Part shown: piece by piece, positions 23,382-33,866 of the stretch | How the letters are laid out: each line of letters begins with the position of its first letter | Numbering within the stretch: position 1 is the first letter of the stretch | Notes under the pieces: model-generated | Seen by the model: only the letters and a program-made list of their open reading frames with translations | What the model was told of the DNA's origin: nothing | Databases searched by the model: none | Source of the DNA: Stromatinia cepivora | Taxonomy: Eukaryota > Ascomycota > Leotiomycetes > Helotiales > Sclerotiniaceae | Assembly: GCA_014898415.1 (NCBI GenBank) | Contig: RCTD01000028.1 | Span: forward strand, 806,001 to 870,000 | Direction of reading: 5' to 3' | Length of the DNA: 64,000 bases | Made by a program: the position numbers and the translations under genes

Positions 23382-23757
23382 AGGGTATTATAGCTTTTCT
23401 ATTCAAAACGATCATTAATATATTCAAAAGGAAATTTGCATCTACAATAACTATTATTAAACTTATAATACTATAAGAATATCAGTCCATTCTAATACAA
23501 GCCTCGTTCAACAAAATCGACTCTGTCAAATAGTACAGGGATTGGATTATAATCTATATTAAAACTTTTATATACAAAATCATTAAAATACAGAATAAAA
23601 TCATTATTAATACTTTTCTATAAACTATTGATACCAGAATACTCTCAATTTAAATAAATACTATAATCATACAAATCAAGATGAATAATCAACTTGGATT
23701 ATTCAACCTCTTATTCAAGCAATTCGGAAATATTTTTAAAGGATTAATCTTTCAGAA

Positions 23758-23923
23758 TGTTAACTTTTGGTGCAGGAAGTAGTAGTATTGTTGACTATAT
23801 AGGTTGAACTAAGGATCTATAATTCTAATAGGAGTAGAATTGAGGTTATCCCTAAATATGGTTTATATACTATTAAGATCATATAACCTCAATTCTAATT
23901 CTATAATAGTCTCATTTCCAACA
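23758..23923 (-). repeat. 3' LTR of Copia-2 (166 bp)
   Basis: In element orientation it is preceded by AATAAGGAAG, a short purine tract, and ends AAAAGTTAACA next to the TSD CAGAA. Confidence 0.9.
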
Positions 23924-24651
23924 CTTCCTTATTGAGGATATTCTATTCAATCCTTTTAGATTACTAATCCTAATATTTTCTTGAATCTTTCAAAAGCAAT
24001 TTTTGTATAAAACTTTGTTATTCCGTTGGCAATTATATTATATGTATTGATATAATTAGTAGCGATTTTCTCCTTTTCTATCAAATTCCTGATGAAGTGA
24101 TAATTGATATCTATATGTTTAGATTGTTCATACAAATATAGATTTTTGATTAAAGCTAAAACATTTTGATTGTTATCAAGTATCTAAACTGTATCTTTAT
24201 TCTTTCCAATATAATTTGATCTGAATAAATCTTTGAGTATTTGTATAACCCATTTTCCTTATTCGATGAATATTGCTATTACAATATATTCTGATTCTAT
24301 ATTAAAGATAACTATAAATATTTGTTTCTTATTAGTCCATAATATAAAACCTTTATAAAATATCATAACTCCTTTTGAAACATTTTTTCGATCGTATTTG
24401 TTACTAATCTAATCTGTATTTGTATATACCTTTATTGTATTGTTAAATATATTATATTCTTTATAAATATCAGATTATACTTCTTTTGATCCGAACCATA
24501 GCTTCTGTTTGATTGTTAATTGTAGATATTGTATAAGATTCTTCAAAGCTATAATATAATGTTTTGCTGGTTTTGCTATAAATTGTGAAAATCTTTTAAT
24601 TGAGAATGCTATATTTGATCAAGTATATATTATTGAATAAATTATACTTTC

Positions 24652-24801
24652 TGTCACGAGATACACGTGATCGCGTCCGATCAGGCTAGTACAGTATTAA
24701 GCTTCGAGTTAATCATATATATAATTTCGTAGTACTTTCTTTTTAACTCTATAACTTTTAATTCTAAAATTGATTTCTAAATATTTATTAGATTCATTAT
24801 A
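24652..24801 (+). repeat. 5' LTR of A2 (150 bp)
   Basis: Begins TGTCACGAGATACACGTGAT like the A1 5' LTR; its 3' half is more AT-shifted. Confidence 0.9.
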
Positions 24802-26177
24802 TTATTAAAAGCTCTTCCAGATAAGAAATGAAATAATATCTGTATATATTCATATATATTCCATTTGCTTTTATCTAAATATATCATTCCTATTTTCTTA
24901 TCTATATATAAATCTTCTTGATATTATTTAAAGATATTATCTTTTTTCTTACCCTTAATTTCTAAACTATAAATTACGATTTGATAAATCTTACGATTGC
25001 AAAACTTTATAATGAAGTGATTTGTCAGCAAAATGAAATCTTGTTTTTATATTTCCTGATTCTCGAATATATTTTTGTTATTTATACTCTTTTTCATTCG
25101 AAATCTTTTTTCTTTAATCCTGAAAAGTTCAATAATAGTTTTTAAAAGTTCGATATTTGGTTTTCCTCGATTCAAATGAAACTACAAATAAATGATATTG
25201 TAATCGATGATTTTATAGTTCAATTTTATTATATTTATTTTAATCTTGAATTTTATATATAAATTATAATATTATTTCAACTTTTTTTTCTTGATCAAAA
25301 TATTTCTTTAGATTATATAATGATTCTGAATCAATTTATATATATTTATAACAATTTGAATAAAATTCAAGAAATTGAAGATAAGTTATTTATTTTCAAA
25401 CAAAGAATTAATTCTTTATATATCTATATTACAAAATTCGAAAAGATTTTTTATAAAGCCAAAAATCAGAATTGATCCGATTCGAATAAGATCTCAATCT
25501 TTTGTAATAAACTTAATACTATTTTTAGAAATCATTTTTCTTAATAATTTTCTCTTCCCTACTTTTATCCCAATTTTATTCAAATTATATAATAATTAAT
25601 TATTTGTACAATAAATGGATTCCCTATATTATTCTACTTTAATGAATTTAGAGTTCTATATATATTACAGAATCTATTCTATTCTTAGAATCATAATTTA
25701 ATGGATATTAGTAATTTTAATATTATTAATACTTTTAGTTCTTTTGATATTCAATTAAACAAATCTGATTGTACTTTGATTTTACTTTATATACAAATAC
25801 CCGAGTTTTCCCTTTCTGAAAGAATTCTTTTATATAAATAAAATAAATGTATATGATATAAAAGTATCTTTTATTAAATACAAGTTTATTTGTTAAATCT
25901 ATATTAAGGAATTTGAAATCGATAAAAGCTTATTCCGATTATTATATTGATTATTGAATTCGAAAATAATAATAATAAGGATTTAGAAAAGATAATCAAT
26001 AATCGATATTTTGAAGATCGTTTGGAGAAGGTATATAATACAATAGATATATATTCGTTAATTATGATATATATTTCGTATTAAGTATTTTTAGAAGAAA
26101 ACAATTAATAATTATTTTGTATTTAATTTATTTGTTTAAAATGAATTCGAAGCGAATTCTTTAGAAGGGAGGAATAA

Positions 26178-26327
26178 TATCACAAGATACATATGATTGC
26201 ATTCGATCGGGCTAATACAATATTAAACTTCAAGCCGATCATATATATAATTTCGTAATACTCTCTCTTTAACTCTGTAGCTTTTAATTCTAAGGTTGAT
26301 CTCTAAACGTTTGTTGGGTTCGTCACA
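26178..26327 (+). repeat. 3' LTR of A2 (150 bp)
   Basis: Ends GGGTTCGTCACA, the best-preserved copy of the terminus in this family, next to the TSD CTTTC. Confidence 0.9.
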
Positions 26328-27841
26328 CTTTCTATTCGTTATTGATATTCATTTATATCTACCAATTCATCGTTATCGATTATTAATCGGAGATAGGTAT
26401 AATCTATTATTAGTAGTTTTTTGATTTAGTATTGTTTATATATAATATTATATTTAGTTAATATAATATTGAGATATTCTTTTTAATTTATAATTAATGT
26501 ATATATTTTTCTATTACAAATGATTCTAACATTTAGGATTTTACTAATCTTCTTTAGATTCTTGATATTAAAATAGATCGATAACTTTTCATCAAATCAA
26601 ATGATTTGTAATAATGTATATAATATAATAACAATATTGTCAATATATATTAATAATATTATATCATAATCTTTAAATATATACAAATATAGATCTGCCA
26701 AACTTTGTACAAAATCAATATCTAAAAACTCTTTTTTCAATAATAAACTCCAATCTCTTTCAATTTGCTTCAAATTATATAAATTTTATAAAACTTGTAG
26801 TATATATCCCTTTTCGATTTTAATATTTTGGGGTAATTCGAGGTAGATCTTTTCTTTCAAATACGATTTAGTAAAAACGTTTTTGATATCGAAATGTGAA
26901 TATTCCAAATTTTCCTTTGTAACAATAATTAGGAATAGTTTGAATATATTTAATCTTATTGTTAATATAAATATTTTGTTATAATCTTTTCTTAATATCT
27001 GATTAAACCTTTGAACTATTAATCTTGCTTTGAATTGTTCTATTTTATTATCCTTGATTTTAATTATAAATATTTATTTCATTGAAACTAGATTATTTCT
27101 TTTAAAGAATATATATTCTTCTCAAATACCATTTTGAATTAAAGATATAATTTTTTTTTGAATAACTTCCTTTCATTTTTCAAAATGTTTTCGATTTAAT
27201 ATTACTTCCTTATAAATTCTTGATATTTTGATTCCTAAAATTTCTTTGGTTAAATATATTATATCTTTTGTATTGTTTATATCTATCAATGAAATTATAA
27301 AATCTAAAACGATTTTGTTTTTGATATAAAGGTTTATTTTGTAAATAATTAGAATTATAATTATAATATATTTTATATTTTCTTGAGTTTTGGTTTATAT
27401 AGATATTACAATTAATATTTTTATAATCTTATTTTCCTATTCTTTTTTAGGATTTTGTTTTATATTTCTTTTCCGTTTTCATATTAGATATTTTAAGGGT
27501 TCGTCTTCAAAATCTATTATATTCTTTTGTTCGATTTCAAATAATTATAAATTTATTTCGTTTTCTGATTCTACTAAAATGAACTTTTCAGCAAAATTTA
27601 AGATGGTCTTAAATTTTGTTTTTAATACAAATTCAGGGTCTACAAAAGTTGACTTTTGAATTAAAATTTCTAGAATGATGGATTCGATATTTAAAATATC
27701 CTTAAAAGAAAATTCTTGATTTGTTTTCTAAATATTGTTATTTTTATCTTTATTGTATATTAATATTAATATATCTAATTTATCTGATTTCAATTTGATA
27801 ATTGGGGTGCTTAATATAATCACTGAATTCGATATAATATC

Positions 27842-28031
27842 TGTGAGAATCACAGCAAAGAATCGGTTAATTTCGAATAACAGTAGGTTTGGGTTTAGAA
27901 TCAAAACTTTTCATTACTTTTTCTAAATAGTATCGAAGAATTCCCCTCTATATAGATGAAAACTCTTCAAACTAGCGTACAATTCGGCCCGCTTTCGGCT
28001 AGCCTTAATTTCGTAATTGAGGTTCGTAACA
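27842..28031 (-). repeat. 3' LTR of B (190 bp)
   Basis: Collinear with 30600-30789. Contains the GC-richer block TTCGGCCCGCTTTCGGCTAG that has escaped mutation. Confidence 0.92.
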
Positions 28032-28118
28032 GAGCCCTCCTTTCCGAAGCTTTCGTCCTCGAAAGCCTGTGAAATGAAACCATTTAAGTTGAAATATCCA
28101 ATCAAAACCAATATCATT

Positions 28119-28448
28119 CGATATTGTATTGTATACCTTTTCGTGAAACCATCGATATTGTATTGTATGCCTTTTCGTAGAACCATCGATATTGTATTGT
28201 ATGCTTTTTCGTAAAACCATTATATTATGTGATATACCTTTTCGTAAAACCATCGTAGATCCATCGATATTATATAGTATACCTTTTCGTAGAATCATCG
28301 TAGATCCATCGATATTGTATTGTATGCTTTTTCGTAGAACCATCGATATTGTATTGTATGCCTTTTCGTAGAATCATCGATATTATATTGTATGCCTTTT
28401 CGTAGAACCATCGATATTATGTTGTATGCTTTTTCGTAGAACCATTGT
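28119..28448. repeat. 34-bp tandem repeat in element B
   Basis: Unit ATCGATATTGTATTGTATGC followed by CTTTTCGTAGAACC, about nine to ten partly degenerate copies, some with inserted CGTAGATCC. Confidence 0.85.
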
Positions 28449-28676
28449 AGATCCTTTCAACTCTTCTAATTCCTCCATTCCTACTCTACAATAATCGGCC
28501 AAACTGAAACTCCAATAAAGAATTTTATACAATAACTAAATCCATAATAATTCCTTCAATAATGAAATTATAATGCTTATATCTTCATTTTATAAAATTC
28601 AGCATTTTCACTTCTTTAAAAACTCTTCAATATTATTTAAAAACCCTTATATATATATTCATTTTCGATTTACTTT

Positions 28677-28790
28677 CAATTCGATTTCGATACAATTTCG
28701 ATACGATTTCGATACAATTTCGATATGATTTCGATATAATTTTGATACGATTTCGATACGATTTCGATACGATTTCGATATGATTTCGAT
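28677..28790. repeat. 12-bp tandem repeat in element B
   Basis: Unit ATTTCGATACGA with A/G and T/A variants, about nine copies. Confidence 0.85.
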
Positions 28791-28805
28791 AGGCATGCTT
28801 TTGAT

Positions 28806-29040
28806 TCGATATACTTTCGATTCGAATTCGGTATACTTTCGATTTGGATTCGGTATACTTTCGATTCGGATTCGGTATACTTTCGATTCGGATTCGGTAT
28901 ACTTTCGATTCGGATTCGGTATACTTTCGATTCGGATTCGGTATACTTTCGATTCGGATTCGGTATACTTTCGATTCGGATTCGATATATTTTCGATTCG
29001 GATTCGATATACTTTCGATTCGGATTCAATATACTTTTAA
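28806..29040. repeat. 22-bp tandem repeat in element B
   Basis: Unit TATACTTTCGATTCGGATTC plus GG, about ten copies. The array is nearly homogeneous in its centre and diverges at both edges. Confidence 0.9.
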
Positions 29041-29171
29041 TTTAGGTTCGATATACTTTCGATTTAGTATGCTTTCGATTTAATATACTTTCGATTTGGT
29101 ATACTTTCGATTTAATATACTTTCGATTTAATATACTTTCGATTTGATATACTTTCGATTTGGTATACTTT
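29041..29171. repeat. 16-bp tandem repeat in element B
   Basis: Unit TATACTTTCGATTTAA, a shortened derivative of the adjacent 22-bp unit, about eight copies. Confidence 0.85.
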
Positions 29172-29715
29172 CTAATATAATAAATAGAGGATATTGATGC
29201 CTCCCTTTTTGAATCGACATCCTCATCGATTTCAATGATTTTGTAGGTTCAATAAATAATAAAAAGGGGAAGATTTTCAACTTGCTTTTTCTTTTAAAAC
29301 CTGAAACATAAATATATTATATCCCTTAATACCATTAAATTTGTATCAAAAAATGATGATTCCAATAAATATTATTTCATTTTCAACTAATATATTAACT
29401 TTCCGACATAAATCCGATTATTTGCAACCAATTTTCACCAATGATCCTCTAGAATCATATAAAGATTAACTTCACCCTTTTTTTTAAAAGAGATTTAGTA
29501 TTCCATCAAAGGAAAAAAATTTCAAGTATTCCACCAAAATCCTATTTTTGAAAACAGAAATACAATTAGTATTATATATAAATTCGTTTATTGTATTTTT
29601 TAAAGATAATACCATTATATTCCTTAATGATAATACCAAAAACTTCATCATCATCATTTATAAATCCATTTATTATACTCTTCAAAAATAATACTAAAAG
29701 TTTCATTTTTATCAT

Positions 29716-29782
29716 TTCAACTTCAATATCTTCAACTTCAATATCTTCAACTTCAATATCTTCAACTTCAATATCTTCAACT
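29716..29782. repeat. 15-bp tandem repeat in element B
   Basis: Unit TTCAACTTCAATATC, four exact copies plus a partial; reads VEDIE on the minus strand. Confidence 0.9.
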
Positions 29783-30039
29783 TTTCCAATAACTTTTATA
29801 TTCAAATTCTTTACTTTTCTGATAGGATTTCGAAGATTTTCCATATACTTTTGTTTTTTCGTTTTTTTATTTAAATAATTTATATAATTTAAGAATTCGT
29901 TTTCGAATTTTGTAAAATAGAATAGGGTTCGATTTGTATATCATATTCATATCTTTCAAATACATCTTTTCAATTCCTTCTTCTTGTTTTTCTTGATTTT
30001 CTTGATTCAAAGGTTTTTTGTAATATTTTAATAGGTTTT

Positions 30040-30535
30040 TCGATAATATTCCGAAAAATCTTCGAAAATTCGTTTTGAGATCAAATTCGTATATATTTTG
30101 AAGATAAATTTCGAAGGGTTTTCAAAGATTCGTTTTGAAGTCAAATTCGTATATGTTTTGAGGGTAAATTTCGAAAGGTTTTTCGAAGGTTTTCGATAAT
30201 ATTCCGAAGGGTTTTCGAAGGTTTGTTTCGAAGCTAAATTCATATATATTTTGAAGGTAATTTTCGAAAAGTTTTCGAAGGTTTTCGATAATATTCCGAA
30301 GGGTTTTCGAAGGCTTGTTTCGAAGCTAAATTCGTATATATTTTGAGGGTAATTTTCGAAAGGTTTTTGAAGGTTTTTGATAATATTCTGAAGGGTTTTC
30401 GAAGGTTCGTTTCGAAGCTAAATTCGTATATATTTTGAAGATAAATTTCGAAGGATTTTCGAAGGGTTATTTCTAGGTCCAATTCGTATATATTTTGGAG
30501 GTAAATTTCGAAGGTTTTTCGAAAGTTCGAATAAA
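30040..30535. repeat. Long-period tandem repeat in element B
   Basis: Repeated TTCGTATATATTTTGAAGG, AAATTTCGAAGG and GGTTTTCGAAGG blocks recur with a variable period of roughly 60-90 bp. It is a higher-order array with internal deletions. Confidence 0.8.
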
Positions 30536-30599
30536 TCAAAAAATGAGGTTATTCCCAAAATTAACCGATAAGTTGCTCTCAAAAGTGAATAAAAAGAAT

Positions 30600-30789
30600 T
30601 ATAAAAATCACAACAAAGAATCGGTTAATTTCGAATAATAGTAGGTTTGAATTTAGAATCAAAACTTTTCATTACTTTTTCTAAATGGTATCGAAGAATT
30701 CCTTTCTATATAAATGAAAACTCTTCAAACTAGCGTACAATTCGGCCCGCTTTCGGCTAGCCTTAGTTTTGTAGTTGAGGTTCGTAACA
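30600..30789 (-). repeat. 5' LTR of B (190 bp)
   Basis: Equal in length to the other LTR; differences are mainly transitions. The same GC-rich block is preserved. Confidence 0.92.
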
Positions 30790-31430
30790 ATATCAATTGG
30801 AAAGAATACTTGAAACGAAAATGATATAAATATCGCATTTGATGTTAAGAATAAAGAAGATGCTTTATTTACTACTGATTTATCACGAAATCTTCGATCT
30901 GACTTTACATTCTTTATTCCTTGTAAATCTGATTCACAATTTCTTAATTTAAAATCCAAATCTCCTTTTTGATGAAATTCATCTATAATTATTCTATTTA
31001 ATCGAAATATATAATCTAATTTTGAAGAATATATTTTGATATATTTATTTGTAACTTTTGAATATCCTAGGAATATACCGACTTTCGAAATATCCTACAA
31101 TTTATTATATCTTTGCTCTTTCAGAATAATTTTAAGATTGATATAAATATAACATTTACTTCTTTAGATTTTATATATCTCTATATCTGATATTATATTT
31201 ATAAAAGCTTTTATAAAGGATCAATCTATTCTGTTTATATTAAGATCAATATTAATATAATTCTTAATATAAGTATTATACTCTATAACTTTGTCCCAAA
31301 ATTCTAATAATAATTCAGCTTCTTTTAGTATTACTTTTATATCTATTTCTGCAATCCTTATATTCCATTCTGCAGATCTATTTTGATATAAAGAAACAAT
31401 TATTATAATTTCGGATTATATACCTGATAA

Positions 31431-31721
31431 TTATTCATAAATAATTTGTAGGAATTCTAATATATTATTAATCTTAATTACAATAATCTTTTCTTTAATA
31501 ACTAATTCTATTTTCTTTTTCCAAATTTTCAATATTTGAATTGTATTATCTTTTTGTTTAAATAATATAATCCAATTTATTCTTATATAATTATCAATAA
31601 TCAATATAAAATAACAATTCCTTCGAATCGATTTTGGGAATAATCCTATAATATCGAAATATATAAATTCGAGTCTCTTTGATTTGTATAAACTCAATTG
31701 CTTTGAAATACAATTAATCAT
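31431..31721 (-). pseudogene. Integrase core fragment of Copia-2
   Basis: An open 96-codon stretch of the Copia-2 polyprotein. YFDIIGLFPKS and FILIIDNYIRINWIILFKQK are the integrase catalytic core with two aspartates (DIIG and IDNY). The expected third acidic position region (KINNILEFLQ) is altered. It is a surviving piece of a dead polyprotein rather than a gene. Confidence 0.75.
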
Positions 31722-33700
31722 TTTGATGAATATATATACTTTATAGATATCTAATTCAATTAGAACCTTTATTGATTCAATTATATTAGATACCTTATAT
31801 AGATTCTTAATCTTATCTAAATCTAGATAATTGAATCTTTGATATTATAACAAATATCTCTTTTTCTTTTTAAATATTAATTCGTTATCAATATTTTTAA
31901 TATTATCGATTATCTTTAAAAAAAAACCTTTTTCTTGATCATTTTGATATATATTTGAATAAAGAATTATATTCTTATATTTTTTGATTATATATAAAAT
32001 CATATATATTCCATTTTGCATTTTAATACAAATGATTTTTTTATTATCCTTTTTAAAATATATATAATAAAATTGAATTCCCTTTATAATTTTGTTTTAC
32101 AAATCCTTTTTCCTAATAACAAATTTACTTTTAATCTTGATATATATAATACATTTGAAAATAGTATCTTAGAATTATCTTTGCATATTATATCCACTAA
32201 ACCTTAATAACAACAATATATCACTTTTCCATCAATCTTTATCCTTTATTTGATAATAAATTCTATTGATCTAAATAATAAAGATTGATCAGATATATAT
32301 AAAAAAATACTTATATCAGTATATCATTTGTTAAAGGAAACTTTATTAATAATCTCCTTTATCAAATTACAATCTTTCTTTATTATATCCTTAATATCGA
32401 AATCTGATTTAAAGATATTATTAGCAAGGTATATTTAATCTTTCTTGTTGAAATAAATCTTCTTCGAATTCGATAATCCTTTTCTTCTTTAATAACAAAA
32501 ATAATTACAAAAGAATTTGCTGGTTTGTATTAAATATAGATAATCTCGTATATAATGATTTTCCTTTTGATACAAATCGCAAATATTATTTGAAGTCTCG
32601 AAATCTGATTTTTGGTATCGAAAAGTATATCTAAATCCTTTTGCAATTTATATTTATTCTAATCCATCTTTAAAACAAAATTCCTTAATTTACAAATACT
32701 TGATCTTATCATCAATACTAAAACTAATTTAGATATCCAATATATTCATTACTCCTTGATAATCGATTAAAAAACTATATATTAAAATCAAAAACAAAAT
32801 AATATCTTAATATATTAATCGATAACTTTTATTTACAACCCCTAATTTCCTTCTATACTCTTTCAATTTATCCCAGATTTTAATAATAATCATATCGAAA
32901 TGAATATCAGATTGAAATTTGAAGTTCTAAATCATCGTTATATATATATTAACTATAATTATATTGATTCTAATATATTTTGATTTAAAGTATCTCCAAA
33001 GTATATATACTATTAAATATTTATTAATAAAGACTTCATTATTATTATTAAATATTATATAAATATATAATAATACATTCACTTTATCCTTTAAATATTC
33101 CGATTTCAACTCGATATTGTAATATATATAACCATTGATCTTATAAACAAATACTATATTAGATCCTACAATCTATATATATTCATCTAATATTTGATCA
33201 ATTATATAAAACCATTCTTTCCCTTTCAATTGTATCTTCGTTTATCTGAATTATCATTTATAATTGTTTTGATCGAATTTCGAAAAGTTATTTGATTCCG
33301 ATATTGTAAAGGTTTTTTATTGTTTAATGAATATCGAAGATAATCTTCAGGTTTTTAAAACAATCTTAAAAAATATACAACAAATAGATTCAGAATAATA
33401 AAGAAATATAAAAATAAAATAATAAGAAAATTTGTAAAATCATATTATAATATATTTTCTTATAATTATACAAACTTACTCTTCATTTCTATTATAATTC
33501 TGTATCAGCATTATATAAACTGTTCTTCATTTTAACCTATAATATTGTAAATTATAAACTATATTATCATATTTCAATTTTACTTCAATAACATTATATA
33601 AAAAATCTGATTTTCATTTTGTTTTACCTTTACTAATTATACTAATCTTTTCGATTTGCTTTGCTTTCTAATCATTACTATACAACCGGATTTTATAATC

Positions 33701-33866
33701 TATTAACTTTTAATATAGAAAGTAATAATATTATTAATTATATAAATTGAACTAAGGATCTATAATTCTAATAAAAATAGAATTGAGGTTATCCCCAAAT
33801 ATAGTCTGTGCACCATTGGGATCACGTGACCTCAATTCTAATCCTATGATGGCCTCATTTCCAACA
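33701..33866 (-). repeat. 5' LTR of Copia-2 (166 bp)
   Basis: Equal length to 23758-23923 and 63290-63455 and alignable throughout. Next to it (33700 downward) lies a mutated primer site reading GATTATAAAATCCGG in element orientation. Confidence 0.9.

Larger units (their letters stand above)
24652..26327 (+). mobile_element. A2: second copy of the gag-only LTR element (1676 bp), inside Copia-2
   Basis: It is collinear with A1 along its whole length. LTRs are 24652-24801 and 26178-26327 (150 bp each), with TSD CTTTC on both sides (24647-24651; 26328-26332). The gag-like stretch at 25375-25560 reads KLFIFKQRINSLYIYITKFE and continues through one stop to SDSNKISIFCNKLNTIFRNH, typical of a Ty3-type gag domain. 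The purine tract TTAGAAGGGAGGAATAA precedes the 3' LTR. It splits the Copia-2 RT and RNase H. Confidence 0.85.
27842..30789 (-). mobile_element. B: non-autonomous LTR element filled with tandem repeats (2948 bp)
   Basis: Two 190-bp LTRs (27842-28031, 30600-30789) with a perfect TSD ATATC (27837-27841; 30790-30794) lie in Copia-2. In minus orientation the LTR starts TGTTACGAACCTC, and GGAAAGGAGGGCTC lies immediately upstream of the 3' LTR as a polypurine tract. This fixes the direction. The 2.57-kb interior has no recognisable gag or pol. It consists largely of six tandem arrays of different periods (34, 12, 22, 16, 15 and about 60-90 bp), most sharing TTTCGA. The minus strand can be read through several arrays as periodic peptides (for example NPNRKYTESESKVY), but I see no fold. 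Confidence 0.85.
23758..33866 (-). mobile_element. Copia-2: Copia-superfamily LTR retrotransposon in reverse orientation, carrying A2 and B
   Basis: Two 166-bp LTRs (33701-33866 is 5', 23758-23923 is 3') carry TGTT...AACA ends and a perfect TSD CAGAA on both sides (23753-23757, 33867-33871). Removing A2 and B leaves about 5.5 kb, a normal Copia length. On the minus strand the order is: gag near 33240-33160 (KEWFYIIDQILDEY); integrase core at 31721-31431 (FDIIGLFPKSIRR, YFILIIDNYIRINWII); RT remnants in 27.6-26.3 kb; RNase H near 24350-24000 (WTNKKQIFIVIFNIESEY, DNNQNVLALIKNLY, KHIDINYHFIRNLI). All domains carry stops. It interrupts Copia-1 and is a RIP-mutated relative of the element entering at 63290. 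Confidence 0.88.

Noticed and set aside
28676..29083. Open frames on both strands reading periodic peptides (NPNRKYTESESKVY; FRFGFGILSIRIRY)
   Set aside because: A 22-bp unit cycles all frames every 66 bp, so an absence of stops in one unit keeps several frames open. No start context or homology supports a protein.
28119..29171. CRISPR-like repeat-spacer arrays
   Set aside because: Units are directly adjacent without unique spacers and lie in a fungal retroelement, so they are minisatellites.
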